A stretch of 64,000 bases of DNA from JBFGCT01 sp963825565 (GCA_963825565.1 CAWGTW010000004.1:496001-560000); one strand, 5' to 3'; shown: positions 25,585 to 35,476, counted from the stretch's first letter. The notes: generated by a model not told the origin, from the letters alone. Translations and numbers: made by a program.

Positions 25585-28008
25585 TCAGGACGCGGTGAGC
25601 AGGGCGGCGGGGCGGCGCCCGAGGAGTTCGGTGAGCGACGTGGGTCCGCCGGGAACCGCGCGGGTCGGGTCGAGGACGTCCCGCCAGGGACCGGCGGGCA
25701 GGACGATCGCAGTGTCGAGCCAACCATCGGGACGAGACGCGGGGAACCTCGACGAGACGGTCACGACCGTCGGCGAAGCTGCGGGGTCGGGCGCCGACCG
25801 GACGAACGCGACCACGTGCTCGGCGTACGCCCCGGTCGCAGCGAGCGGGTGGTAGCCGGAGCCGGGTCCGAAGGCGGCGGCAGCCGCCCGGCGGGCGGCG
25901 AGCGCCCGACCGAGCACAGCGGCCTTGGGGTCCGAGGCCACCCACGCGCTGCCGGCGCTTGCACCGGCAGCGTCGGCCGCCTGCGCCAGACGCTTCGGGT
26001 CGAGGTCGCCGCGGTTGTCGGGGTCGACGAGGGTGTGCAGCCACGATTCGCCGCCCTGGTAGACGTCGGGCACACCCGGGGCGGTGCACCGCAGCACGAG
26101 CTGGGCGAGCGCGACCTGCTGCGCGGCCGGATCGATCTCGTCGACGAAGCGGCCGATCGCGTTCGCCAGCGGCGGCTCGGTCAGCAACGTCGCGAGGCGT
26201 CGCAGTGCCGCTTCGTGTTCGCCGTCGGCCTCGGTCCACGAGGTGCGCACGCCGGATTCGCGGGCGGCCTTGACCAGATAGTCGCCGAGCCGGCCGGCGT
26301 CGATCGGCCACGCACCGGCCGCGGTCTGCAACACCAGCAGCTCGGCCGCCGGCCCGGTCGCCGGGTCGTCGATCGCCGGTCGCCAACGCTCGACCAGCTC
26401 GACCCATCGGTCACCGAACTCGGCGAGCACGACGAGCCGCGCCCGCACGTCCTCGGATCGTTTCGTGTCGTGGGTCGACCCCGTGAGCAGGGTCGCCGGC
26501 CACCGCTCGGCGACGTCTGCGTTACGGGCGTGGAACGCGGCGACGGGCAACGTCCACGTCGCAGGATCGCCGCCGACCTCGTTGTGCGCGGCCAGCCGGA
26601 ACCACCGGTACAGGGCGCGGTCCTCGCCACCCTTGGCCAGCGCCGGACCGGTCAGCTGCTGCCAGCGGCGCGCGGTCTCCCCGCCGGCGAGGAGAGCCGT
26701 AACGAGCGCCGCCAACGCGCGGCGCAGCTCGGGCTCGCCGCGGCGGCCGGCCGCTGCCGCGGCGCGGCGCACGACCTCGACATCGTCACCGCGATCGCCA
26801 TCGTCGGCGCGGGCAGCGCCACCGGCATCGATCGCGTCCGCGACGAGGTAGGTGCGGTATCGCCCGAGCTCGACCGTCACCGCCGAGATCGCCGCGCGCA
26901 GCTCGTCAAGGCCGACGCCCGGGATCTCCCTCGCCGCGGTCCACGCGACGCGGTCGAGGTCGGGTCGCAGCTCGTGGGCGAGCACGTCGCGGATGCCTTC
27001 GCGCTCGTGGTCGTGATAGCCGAGCGCATCACCGGTCGTCCGCTCCCACAGCGCGGTCAGGACCCGCTCGCCGGCCGGATTGGTGAAGAGGTGATCGACC
27101 GCGCGGATCCACTCGTAGCCGGTGGTGCCGTCGACCGGCCATGTCGCCGGGAGGTGCTCGTCGCCGACGACGATCTTCTCGACGCCGATCCACCGGTCGT
27201 CGCCGACCGCCGCCCGCAGCGTGTGCAGGTACGCGAACGGGTCGGCCAGCCCGTCGACGTGGTCGACGCGCACACCGTCGAGCAGGCCGGCCGCCACCAG
27301 ATCGGTCACGATCGCGTGCACCGCGTCAGCGACGGCGGGCACCTCGGGTCGGATGGCGACCAGGTCGTCGATCGTGAAGAAGCGGCGCACGTTGCGATCC
27401 GGCCCCCGCCAGTGCTGCAGCCGATACCGCTGCCGGGCGAGGATCGCCGCGACCGGCTGCTCCGCAGCGGGTGACTTCCCGACCGGGTCGTCGGTGCGCA
27501 GCGGGAAGCGCAGCTCGTGGTAGCGCAGCTCGTCGCCGTCGATCCGCAGCTCGCCGGCGGCGATCACGTCCTCGAGCGGCAAACCGAGCACGGGCGCGAT
27601 CACCCGACCGTCGGCCTGGTCCCAGTCGACGTCGAACCAGTCGGCGGCTGGTCCGGCCCGCCCGTCTCGCAGCGTCGACCACCACCACGGGTTGCGGTGC
27701 GGCTGGGCGGTCGACACGTGGTTCGGCACGATGTCGACGATGATCCCGAGTCCGAGCGCCTGTGCCGCACGGGCGAGGCGATGCAGGCCGGCGCGGCCCC
27801 CGAGCTCGTCGCGTACCGTTGCGGGATCGACCACGTCGTACCCGTGCGTGCTGCCGGTGACCGCCTCGGCGACCGGCGACAGGTAGACGTGGCTGATCCC
27901 GATGCGCACCAGGTCGGCAAGGATCGCCGAGACGGCATCGAACCCGAACGTCGGGGTGAGCTGGATGCGGTACGTGGCGATCAACGGGCGAACGAACCGG
28001 CGCGTCAC
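25585..28008 (-). CDS. treY: Malto-oligosyltrehalose synthase TreY
   Basis: GTG 28008 starts an 807-residue protein with the family opening RPLIATYRIQLTPTFGFD, then SHVYLSPVAEAVTGSTHGYD and VDIVPNHVS. The barrel nucleophile is Asp249 in DGVRVDHVDGLADP; WIGVEKIVVGDEHLP carries the acid residue. TreY converts the reducing end of a maltodextrin into an alpha,alpha-1,1 linkage (EC 5.4.99.15). Its GTG overlaps the stop of the upstream trkA gene by four bases, so trehalose synthesis is translationally coupled to a potassium-uptake regulator. That fits K+ import as the first osmotic response followed by trehalose accumulation. The frame stays open to 28443, but that part overlaps trkA in another frame. 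Confidence 0.93.
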   Translation of the reverse strand: MTRRFVRPLIATYRIQLTPTFGFDAVSAILADLVRIGISHVYLSPVAEAVTGSTHGYDVVDPATVRDELGGRAGLHRLARAAQALGLGIIVDIVPNHVSTAQPHRNPWWWSTLRDGRAGPAADWFDVDWDQADGRVIAPVLGLPLEDVIAAGELRIDGDELRYHELRFPLRTDDPVGKSPAAEQPVAAILARQRYRLQHWRGPDRNVRRFFTIDDLVAIRPEVPAVADAVHAIVTDLVAAGLLDGVRVDHVDGLADPFAYLHTLRAAVGDDRWIGVEKIVVGDEHLPATWPVDGTTGYEWIRAVDHLFTNPAGERVLTALWERTTGDALGYHDHEREGIRDVLAHELRPDLDRVAWTAAREIPGVGLDELRAAISAVTVELGRYRTYLVADAIDAGGAARADDGDRGDDVEVVRRAAAAAGRRGEPELRRALAALVTALLAGGETARRWQQLTGPALAKGGEDRALYRWFRLAAHNEVGGDPATWTLPVAAFHARNADVAERWPATLLTGSTHDTKRSEDVRARLVVLAEFGDRWVELVERWRPAIDDPATGPAAELLVLQTAAGAWPIDAGRLGDYLVKAARESGVRTSWTEADGEHEAALRRLATLLTEPPLANAIGRFVDEIDPAAQQVALAQLVLRCTAPGVPDVYQGGESWLHTLVDPDNRGDLDPKRLAQAADAAGASAGSAWVASDPKAAVLGRALAARRAAAAAFGPGSGYHPLAATGAYAEHVVAFVRSAPDPAASPTVVTVSSRFPASRPDGWLDTAIVLPAGPWRDVLDPTRAVPGGPTSLTELLGRRPAALLTAS

Positions 28009-28718
28009 TTGCGATGCTTGGTGAACCGCTCGACGTCGGATCGATGGCCGGCGACGACGATCAGGTCGCTCGGGGCGAGCACGGTGGAGCGCTCGGCGTA
28101 CGTGAACTGCCCGCCCGCCGGCTTGACGCAGACGACGGTGACCTTGTAGTTCGCCCGCAGGTCCGACTCGAACAGCGGGATGCCGACGAACGGCTCGGGC
28201 GTGGTCAGCTCGGCGATGACGAAGTCGTCGTCGAGTGCGAAATACTCGAGCATCTGCCCGGTCACGAGGTGGGCGACGCGGTTGCCCATCTCCGCCTCGG
28301 GGAACACGACGTGATGCGCTCCGACCCGCTGCAGGATCCGCCCGTGAGGGTTGGTGATCGCCTTGGCCCAGATGTTCCTGATGCCGAGATCGACCAGGGC
28401 GGTCGTCGTCAGCACGCTCGACTCGACATCGGTGCCGATGCACACGACGGCGGTCACTGCGTCGGCGACGCCGATCTGGCGCAGCGTGCGCTCGCTGGTC
28501 GTGTCGGCCTGCACCACGTGGGTGAGGGTGCCGCTGTGCTCCTGGACGCGCTCCTCGGTGAAGTCGACGCCGAGGACCTCGTGACCCATTTCGACCAGCG
28601 TGTTGGCCAGCGCCGAGCCGAACCGGCCGAGCCCGATCACGACGATCTCCCCCTCGTGTTCGACGTGCGCGTTGGTCAGGCCCCCGAGCATGTTGTGGAT
28701 GATCCTGTCCGTCGCCAT
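28005..28718 (-). CDS. trkA: Trk/Ktr potassium uptake regulatory subunit (RCK domains)
   Basis: This 237-residue protein has an N-terminal RCK/Rossmann domain with the nucleotide-binding GLGRFG at residues 29-34 and GVDFTEERVQ at the end of strand 2. A C-terminal RCK_C (TrkA_C) domain covers residues ~150-235. It forms an octameric cytoplasmic ring that gates the TrkH/KtrB channel with ATP/ADP or NAD(H), and in many actinobacteria with c-di-AMP. An extra ~20 residues precede the Rossmann fold. It lies 39 bases downstream of trkH and overlaps treY. Confidence 0.92.
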   Translation of the reverse strand: MATDRIIHNMLGGLTNAHVEHEGEIVVIGLGRFGSALANTLVEMGHEVLGVDFTEERVQEHSGTLTHVVQADTTSERTLRQIGVADAVTAVVCIGTDVESSVLTTTALVDLGIRNIWAKAITNPHGRILQRVGAHHVVFPEAEMGNRVAHLVTGQMLEYFALDDDFVIAELTTPEPFVGIPLFESDLRANYKVTVVCVKPAGGQFTYAERSTVLAPSDLIVVAGHRSDVERFTKHRK

Positions 28719-28757
28719 CGACTCCCTCTCCTCCCGGCTGGGCGAACGTTACGTCCC

Positions 28758-30101
28758 TCAGCCGATGATCGGTCGTTCCTCGGCGAAACGGTACGACCGG
28801 GTGCGTTGGCGCATAGCGAGAGCGGCGACCATCGTGACCGGGCCGACCCGTCCGGCGAGCATCACGAACACGAGCAGCAGCTGGCCGGCGGCGGGGAGCG
28901 CACCGGTGATCCCGGTCGACAGGCCGACCGTCCCGAACGCCGAGGTCGCCTCGAACAGCGTGCTCTGGAGGTCGAAGCTCGAGATCGTGGTCAGCAGCAC
29001 CGCCGTGCTGAACACCAGCCCGACCGAGAGCAGCGCGACCGTCATCGCCTGGCGTGCGGCGGCGTTGGGGATCCGCCGGCGGAACACGTTGATGTCGGTG
29101 TCACCGCGCACCTCGGACCACATGGCGAAGAACAGGATGGCGAACGTGGTCACCTTGATCCCGCCGCTGGTCGACGCCGGCCCGGCACCGATGAACATCA
29201 GCCCGGTCGTGATCAGCAGCGTCGGTTCGCGCATCGCACCGATGTCGATCGTGTTGAACCCGGCCGTGCGCGGGGTGACCCCCTGGAACCAGGCCGCCTG
29301 GAGCTTGTCCAAGACATCCATCGAACCGAGCGTCGCCGGGTTGGTCCACTCGAACATGAGCACCGACGCCGGGCCGACGACGAGCAGCGCGGCCGTAGCG
29401 AGCAGCGTGATGCGGGTGTGCAGGCTCCAGCGCCGAGCGGGCACGCGGCGCCGGAACTCGACGAGGATCGGGAACCCGAGCCCGCCGACGATGAACGCAA
29501 ACGTCACCGGGAACACGACGAAGGGATTGGTGGCGAACCGGGTCAGGCTGTCGGCGAACAGCGTGATGCCCGCGTTGTTGAACCCGGACACGGCGTTGAA
29601 CACGGCGTTGTAGGCCGCCGATGCGACGCCGGTGCCATCGGTGCGCAGGAGCGGGACGAACAGCACGACCGCGACCGAGATCTCCACGGCCACGGTGATC
29701 TTGGCGATCGCACCGATCAGCGACCGCAGCTCGCCCATGTCGACCGCGCCGATCTCGGCCTGGGCGAGGATCCGTTGGCGGAGCCCGACCCGGCGGGCGG
29801 TGACCAGCGCGAGCACCGACCCGACGGTCATGATCCCGAACCCGCCGATCTGGATGAGCGCGAGCAGTACGAGCTCGCCGAACAGCGAGAAGATCGTCAC
29901 GTCGACCGTGCTCAGCCCGGTCACCGTGCTCGCCGATGTCGACGAGAACAGCGAGGCTCGCCAGCCGGGGTGGGCGACCCCGGGGTCGACGGCGAACGGG
30001 AGCCGCAGCAGCAGCGTGCCGAGCAGGATCAGCAGCACGAACCCGCCGACGACCAGCTGGGCCGGATTGCGAGTGGCGCCCACGATCCGGCCGATGACCA
30101 C
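28758..30101 (-). CDS. trkH: TrkH/KtrB-type potassium translocation subunit
   Basis: The 447-residue membrane protein has four pore repeats with recognisable filters: STVTGLSTVD (residues ~58-67), SGFNNAG, TPRTAGFNTID and SAFGTVGLSTG. This is the SKT-family arrangement, and the length is typical of KtrB/TrkH without extra N-terminal helices. GTG 30101 is chosen because the hydrophobic first helix (QLVVGGFVLLILLG) starts soon after, while the further-open frame upstream is Arg/Pro-rich noise. It imports K+ (with Na+ or H+) under control of the adjacent RCK subunit. The operon order is trkH-trkA-treY. Confidence 0.92.
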   Translation of the reverse strand: MVIGRIVGATRNPAQLVVGGFVLLILLGTLLLRLPFAVDPGVAHPGWRASLFSSTSASTVTGLSTVDVTIFSLFGELVLLALIQIGGFGIMTVGSVLALVTARRVGLRQRILAQAEIGAVDMGELRSLIGAIAKITVAVEISVAVVLFVPLLRTDGTGVASAAYNAVFNAVSGFNNAGITLFADSLTRFATNPFVVFPVTFAFIVGGLGFPILVEFRRRVPARRWSLHTRITLLATAALLVVGPASVLMFEWTNPATLGSMDVLDKLQAAWFQGVTPRTAGFNTIDIGAMREPTLLITTGLMFIGAGPASTSGGIKVTTFAILFFAMWSEVRGDTDINVFRRRIPNAAARQAMTVALLSVGLVFSTAVLLTTISSFDLQSTLFEATSAFGTVGLSTGITGALPAAGQLLLVFVMLAGRVGPVTMVAALAMRQRTRSYRFAEERPIIG

Positions 30102-30238
30102 GGACCGGCAGGCTAGTGCCACGGCCGCACCGGTGCGCGACGTTCCGTCGAACGGCCTCGCCCGTCCGGGAAGCCGCGGCTGCCCAGCCGTTGCGGGGCG
30201 AGGATCGCAACCCGACGATCGTCCGGGTGGGCGGACGG

Positions 30239-30835
30239 TCAGCGAGGCGCGTGGTTGGCGATGAACGCGTCGATCGATCGGCGCGCCAGATCCTCGTCGA
30301 CGGCCTCGCCGGCCATGAAGCACTTGAAGAACAGCGCGCCGACCAGCCCGGCCATCGCCAGGTCGACGTCGATGTCGTCGCGCAGGTCACCGGCATCGAC
30401 CGCAGCCCCGACGATCGTGCGGAACTTCCCGCGCGCTTCGGCGATCAGGTCGTCGCGCACTGCGGCAACCGTCCGGTCGTGCCGGGCGCGCTCGATCATC
30501 GTGGCGATCGCGCGGGTGCGCTCCTCGTCCCCCAGATCGGCGACGATGTCGTCGAGCATCCGCCCGAGATCGGTGCGCAGGTCGCCGGTGAGCTCGGCGG
30601 GGAGCGGCTTGCCCATCACCTCGATCGTCGCCCGCAGCAGTTCCCCCCTGGTCGGGAAGTGCTTGTAGACCGTGGTCCGGCTGACGTTCGCCGCCGAAGC
30701 CACCTGGGCGTGGCTCACCGCGTCGGGTCCGTCGGCGATCAGGAGGTCGTAGGCCGCGGCCAGCACCGCGGCGCGCGTCCGCTCGACCCGCGGGTCGCCG
30801 GCCGGGGTGGTCGGGGAGTGGTCGGTGAGGGCCAT
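30239..30835 (-). CDS. TetR-family transcriptional regulator
   Basis: From ATG 30835 the protein (198 aa) has a TetR N-terminal HTH: RTRAAVLAAAYDLLIADG, then HAQVASAANVSRTTVYKHFP as the recognition helix region. An all-helical C-terminal ligand domain follows. It is divergent from an MMPL-family transporter gene across a 155-base gap with a clear inverted repeat, the usual arrangement for a local efflux or lipid-export repressor. The inducer is unknown. The frame extends to 30886 but would then overlap the probable operator. Confidence 0.88.
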   Translation of the reverse strand: MALTDHSPTTPAGDPRVERTRAAVLAAAYDLLIADGPDAVSHAQVASAANVSRTTVYKHFPTRGELLRATIEVMGKPLPAELTGDLRTDLGRMLDDIVADLGDEERTRAIATMIERARHDRTVAAVRDDLIAEARGKFRTIVGAAVDAGDLRDDIDVDLAMAGLVGALFFKCFMAGEAVDEDLARRSIDAFIANHAPR

Positions 30836-30896
30836 GGTCAGGTTTCGCTCGTGTCGCTCGACACACTGGCCGATGATCACTTGCAATTCCGTAGCC

Positions 30897-30917
30897 TAGT
30901 GGTCAAACTGTCCACTA
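30897..30917. promoter_or_regulatory. Candidate TetR operator
   Basis: Inverted arms TAGTGG (30897-30902) and CCACTA (30912-30917) are separated by 9 bases and extend to 8 of 9 matching positions per arm. A related half-site (ACTTTGTCCA) follows about 15 bases later. The site lies between the divergent TetR and MMPL genes, where an autoregulatory TetR dimer would bind. Confidence 0.6.
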
Positions 30918-30990
30918 CTGAACACTTTGTCCATCTACTCTCCTCAAGCCGGTGGACATCCCGACCCGACCAACCCCTCAGGATCCCGCC

Positions 30991-33441
30991 ATGTCGACCA
31001 CCACCCCTCCCGCACCATCATCGGTTCCCTCACCGCCTGCCGCGCGGGACGGCGGTCGGTACACGGCGTCCGAGCGGCAGCTCGCCGAGCGATCACCGTG
31101 GGCCCGGCTCGGATCGTTCGCGTTCCGCCGCCGGTGGTTGGTGCTCGGTGCGTGGATCGCCGTCCTCGTCGCCGTGTTCGGTGCGGTGGGGACGGTGGGG
31201 ACGTCGACCGACAGCTCGTTCGAGAGCCCCGATTCGGAATCCCAGCTCGGGTTCGAGGTGTTGGAGGCCAACTTCGGGGGGTCCGGCAGCTTCCTGTCGG
31301 GATCGATCGTGTTCCGGGCCGCCCAGGGGGTCGCCGCCCCCGAGGTCGCGGCGGCGATGGAACCGCTCTTCGCCGAGATCGGCGCCATCGAGGAGGTGTC
31401 GTTGACCAGCCCCTACAGCCCCGACGGGGACGCGCAGGGCCTGGTCTCGCCCGACGGGACAATCGCCTACGCCCGGATCGACATCGCCAACGGGACCGAG
31501 GAGGTCAGAGCGTCGGAGATCGGGGTCGAGGTCAACACCGCGATCGGGCAACTCGCGGCCGTCGACGGTCTGCAGGTGGAGGTCGGCGGCGCAGCGCTCG
31601 CCGAGTTCGAGCCACCACAGACCGAGTTGATCGGCCTCGCGTTCGCCGTCGTCATCTTGATCCTCGCGTTCGGGTCGGTGCTGGCGATGGGGCTCCCGAT
31701 CGGCGTGGCGCTGTTCGGCGTCGGGATCGGCGTCGGCCTGATCACGCTGCTGACCCACGTACTGTCGATCCCGGACTTCGCAACGACGCTCGGCGCGATG
31801 ATCGGGATCGGCGTCGGCATCGACTACGCGCTGTTCATCGTCACGAGGTACCGCGAGGGGACCAAGGCCGGCATGTCGCCGCACCTGGCGACGATGACCG
31901 CGCTCGACACCGCCGGCCGGGCGGTCGTCTTCGCCGGCCTGACCGTCGTCATCTCGCTGCTCGGGATGTACGTGATCGGGCTGGCGTTCATCAGCGGCCT
32001 GGCGACCGGTGCCGCGCTGACCGTGGCGGTCACGATGTTGGCCTCGATCACCCTGCTCCCGGCGCTGATCGGGTTTGCGCAACAACGCGTCGAGGTCACC
32101 CGTTGGCGCGGTCTGATCGCCGCCGGATTCGTCGCGCTCTTCCTGCTCGGCCTCGGCCTGCGGATCGAGATGCTGGCCGCGGTGTCGCTGGTGCTGGCTG
32201 TGGCGACGATCGTCCTGTCGTTCGTCGTGCCCGGGCTGCGGGCGGCGCTCCCACCGAGGCGTGAGAAGCCGCTGCGCGACACGTTGCCGTACCGCTGGAG
32301 CCGCTTCGTGCAGCGCCGTCCCTGGCCCGTCGCGATCGGCGTCGCGGTGCTGCTGATCGCGATCGCGCTGCCGGTGTTCTCGCTGCGCCTCGGGTTCAGC
32401 GACGAGAGCACGTACTCCGAGGACACGACCACTCGGCAGGCCTACGACCTGCTCGCCGAGGGGTTCGGCCCCGGCAGCAACGGACCGCTGATCCTGGTGT
32501 CGGAGGTCAGCGGCCCCGACGATCTCGCCGCGGCGCAGCGACTGGTCGCGGCCCTTGCCGCCGATCCCGGCATCAGCCAGGCGCTCGGTCCGCAGCCGAG
32601 CCCGAACGGGCAGGCGATCCAGATCTTCGTGATCCCGGCGACCGGCCCACAGGACGAGGCGACGACCACCCTCGTCAGGACGATCCGCGCCGACATCGTG
32701 CCGGCGGCCACGGCCGGTTCGGGCCTCGACGTCAAGGTCACCGGCTCGACCGCGGCGAGCGTCGACTTCACCGACTACCTGGGCGAGCGCATCCCGTACT
32801 TCTTCGTCGCCGTGCTCACGTTGTCGTTCCTCCTCTTGATGATGGTGTTCCGCTCCGTCCTCGTGCCACTCAAGGCGGTCATCATGAACCTGCTGTCGAT
32901 CGGTGGTGCCTACGGCATCGTCGTCGCCGTGTTCCAGTGGGGGTGGGGCATCGACCTGTTCGGCACGGCCAGCGGCCCGATCGAACCGTTCCTGCCGATG
33001 ATGCTGTTCGCCATCGTCTTCGGCCTCTCGATGGACTACGAGGTGTTCCTCCTCTCGCGGGTCAAGGAGGAGTACGACCGGAGCGGTGACCCGGTCAACT
33101 CCGTTGCCGACGGGCTCGCCTCGACGGCGCGGGTGATCACCGCCGCGGCGGCGATCATGGTCGTCGTCTTCGGCAGCTTCGTGCTCGAGGACAACCGGAT
33201 CATCAAGATGTTCGGACTCGGCCTCGCCAGCGCGGTGTTCCTCGACGCCACGCTGGTCCGGATGCTCCTCGTGCCGGCGACGATGGAGCTGCTCGGCGCG
33301 CGCAACTGGTGGCTGCCGAAGTGGCTCGACCGGATCCTGCCGACCCTCCACGTCGAGGGCAGCGACGTCCACGTCGGCGCCTCGCCCGATGCCGCCGCGG
33401 AGCCCGACGACGCGTCCGAGCTCGTCGGCTCGTCGTCCTGA
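30991..33441 (+). CDS. MMPL/RND-family membrane transporter
   Basis: The 816-residue protein has the MMPL layout: one membrane segment (RWLVLGAWIAVLVAVFGAVG), a ~150-residue extracytoplasmic domain, five segments, a loop, then the same again. Both proton-relay Asp-Tyr motifs are present: IGVGIDYALFIVTRYREG and VFGLSMDYEVFLLSRVKEEY. Family members export lipids, siderophores or drugs using proton motive force. ATG 30991 with CAGGA upstream is preferred over an in-frame GTG 30952 lacking a ribosome site. It is divergent from and probably repressed by the adjacent TetR protein. The substrate is not predictable. Confidence 0.9.
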   Translation: MSTTTPPAPSSVPSPPAARDGGRYTASERQLAERSPWARLGSFAFRRRWLVLGAWIAVLVAVFGAVGTVGTSTDSSFESPDSESQLGFEVLEANFGGSGSFLSGSIVFRAAQGVAAPEVAAAMEPLFAEIGAIEEVSLTSPYSPDGDAQGLVSPDGTIAYARIDIANGTEEVRASEIGVEVNTAIGQLAAVDGLQVEVGGAALAEFEPPQTELIGLAFAVVILILAFGSVLAMGLPIGVALFGVGIGVGLITLLTHVLSIPDFATTLGAMIGIGVGIDYALFIVTRYREGTKAGMSPHLATMTALDTAGRAVVFAGLTVVISLLGMYVIGLAFISGLATGAALTVAVTMLASITLLPALIGFAQQRVEVTRWRGLIAAGFVALFLLGLGLRIEMLAAVSLVLAVATIVLSFVVPGLRAALPPRREKPLRDTLPYRWSRFVQRRPWPVAIGVAVLLIAIALPVFSLRLGFSDESTYSEDTTTRQAYDLLAEGFGPGSNGPLILVSEVSGPDDLAAAQRLVAALAADPGISQALGPQPSPNGQAIQIFVIPATGPQDEATTTLVRTIRADIVPAATAGSGLDVKVTGSTAASVDFTDYLGERIPYFFVAVLTLSFLLLMMVFRSVLVPLKAVIMNLLSIGGAYGIVVAVFQWGWGIDLFGTASGPIEPFLPMMLFAIVFGLSMDYEVFLLSRVKEEYDRSGDPVNSVADGLASTARVITAAAAIMVVVFGSFVLEDNRIIKMFGLGLASAVFLDATLVRMLLVPATMELLGARNWWLPKWLDRILPTLHVEGSDVHVGASPDAAAEPDDASELVGSSS

Positions 33442-33505
33442 CCCGACGGCCCCGTCGTCCCGGTCGGCTGCGACGGTCGTCGTCGTAGGTCGTCGACGCG
33501 CTCGT

Positions 33506-35476
33506 TCACCCGCCGGCCCGGCCGCCGATCCAGCGCGCGACCGCGTCGAGTGCTTCGGGGTCGGCCAGCGAATCGCGGGAGACGACGTCGGCGGCGCGGG
33601 CGCCGAGCAGCATCCGCTTCAACGGGACCTCGAGCTTCTTGCCAGACAGCGTCCGCGGGACGGCCGGGATCGGTTCGATGACGTCGGGGACGTGTCGAGG
33701 CGACAGCTCGGTGCGCAGCGCGCTGCGGATTCGGTCGCGCAGCGCGCCGTCGAGGGCTCGTCCCGTTGCGAGTGCGACGAGCAGGATCAGCTCGCCGGGT
33801 CCGCCCTCGGCGTCCTCGAGGTGGATCACGACGCTGTCGGCCACCTCGTCGAGCCCCTCGACGACGGTGTAGAAGTCGCTCGTGCCGAGCCGCACGCCAC
33901 CGCGGTTGAGCGTGGCATCCGAGCGGCCGCTGATCTGGCAGGCACCGTCGGGGAAGAACGTGATCCAGTCGCCGTGATGCCAGACGCCCGGGAAGGTCGA
34001 GTAGTACGTGGCGCGTAGCCGCTGGCCGGATTCGTCGCCCCACAGTCCGACGGGCATCGAAGGCATCGGCGAGGTGATGACGAGCTCGCCGGTCTCACCC
34101 GGATCACACACCGCCCCCGAGCCGTCGAACGCCTGCACGTCGCAGCCGAGCATGCGGGTCGTGATCTCGCCGGCGCGCACCGGTTCAGTGGGTGTCGGGC
34201 CGACGAACGCGGTGCACACGTCGGTGCCGCCGCTCATCGAGCCGGGCTGGACGTGCGGGCCGACGGCGTCGTGGATCCACTCGAAGCCGGCGGGGGGCAA
34301 CGGCGCGCCCGTCGAGCCGACGTGGCGCAGCCGGGACAGGTCCAACTCGCTGCCGGGTCGCAGCCCTGCTTTCCGGCACGCCATGACGAACGGCGCGCTC
34401 ACGCCGAACACGTCGATCCGCTCGTCGGCGGCCAGGCGCCACAGCTCGAGCAGGTCGGGTGCCGCGGGGTCGCCGTCGAACAGCACGATCGTCGAACCGG
34501 CCAGCAGCCCCGACACGACGAAGTTCCACATCATCCACCCGGTCGTGGTGAACCACGTGAACCGCTCGCCCGGCTTGAGGTCGTAGTGCAGCCGCAGGGC
34601 CTTGGTGTGTTCCAGGACCATGCCGCCGTGGCCGTGGACGATCGGCTTCGGCAGCCCGGTCGTGCCCGACGAGAACAAGATGTAGAGCGGGTGCGCGAAC
34701 GCGACCGGGGTGAACTCGACCGAGCCGGGCGAGGCGAGCAGAGGCGTCCAGTCGTCGTGACCCGCCGGGTCGAGGTATCCGATGCGCACGACGTGGCGGA
34801 GCGACGGGAGCGCGTCGACGATCTCCTCGACGTGGGTGGCGCGCTCGATCGCCCGGTCGCCGTATCGGTAGCCGTCGACGGCGAACAGCACGCTCGGCTC
34901 GATCTGGGACCATCGGTCGACGACGGCCCGGGTGCCGAACTCGGGTGCGCACGATGACCACACCGCACCGATGCTCGCCGTGGCCAGGAACGCGATCAGC
35001 GTCTCGGGGATGTTCGGCGCGTACGCGGCGACCCGATCGCCGGGTCCGACGCCGCGCTCGAGCAGCGAACGCGCGCACTGGCCAACCTGGCGCTGCAGCT
35101 GCCGCCATGTCAGCTCGATCCGCGGCCGTGACTGCGAGCGGGCGACGACGGCCACTTCATCGGGCGCGACGATGGCCCGGCCGAGGGCGTGCTCGGCGTA
35201 GTTGAGGGTGCCGCCGGGGAACCACTCGGTGCCAGGCATGGCCGTCCCGCCGATCGCCCGATCCGGCTCGTCGTGCCAGCGCACGCCGGACCAGTCGGCG
35301 AACGCCGACCAGAACCCGTCGAGGTCGCGCAGCGACCAGGCGAGCAGGTCGGGGTAGGTTCCGCAGCCCGGCCCGCCCAGGAGTCGCACGTGCGTCGCGA
35401 ACGAGGCGAGGTCGGAGGCCGCCCAGGCGTCGGGGGAGGGCGCCCAGATCAGGCGCCCCCGGTCGATCGCGCTCAT
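33506..35476 (-). CDS. aacS: Acetoacetate-CoA ligase (acetoacetyl-CoA synthetase)
   Basis: The 656-residue AMP-forming enzyme has the acetoacetyl-CoA synthetase N-terminus (YPDLLAWSLRDLDGFWSAFA, then WFPGGTLNYAEHAL), the P-loop SSGTTGLPKP at 269-278, the WMMWNFVVSGLLAGSTIVLF segment specific to this subfamily, and the A10 lysine motif GKKLEVP at 612-618. It activates acetoacetate to acetoacetyl-CoA (EC 6.2.1.16). ATG 35476 overlaps the stop of the Lrp-type regulator (ATGA). Acetoacetate is the product of fumarylacetoacetase, encoded in the divergent operon, so this enzyme completes use of the tyrosine carbon skeleton. Confidence 0.92.
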   Translation of the reverse strand: MSAIDRGRLIWAPSPDAWAASDLASFATHVRLLGGPGCGTYPDLLAWSLRDLDGFWSAFADWSGVRWHDEPDRAIGGTAMPGTEWFPGGTLNYAEHALGRAIVAPDEVAVVARSQSRPRIELTWRQLQRQVGQCARSLLERGVGPGDRVAAYAPNIPETLIAFLATASIGAVWSSCAPEFGTRAVVDRWSQIEPSVLFAVDGYRYGDRAIERATHVEEIVDALPSLRHVVRIGYLDPAGHDDWTPLLASPGSVEFTPVAFAHPLYILFSSGTTGLPKPIVHGHGGMVLEHTKALRLHYDLKPGERFTWFTTTGWMMWNFVVSGLLAGSTIVLFDGDPAAPDLLELWRLAADERIDVFGVSAPFVMACRKAGLRPGSELDLSRLRHVGSTGAPLPPAGFEWIHDAVGPHVQPGSMSGGTDVCTAFVGPTPTEPVRAGEITTRMLGCDVQAFDGSGAVCDPGETGELVITSPMPSMPVGLWGDESGQRLRATYYSTFPGVWHHGDWITFFPDGACQISGRSDATLNRGGVRLGTSDFYTVVEGLDEVADSVVIHLEDAEGGPGELILLVALATGRALDGALRDRIRSALRTELSPRHVPDVIEPIPAVPRTLSGKKLEVPLKRMLLGARAADVVSRDSLADPEALDAVARWIGGRAGG

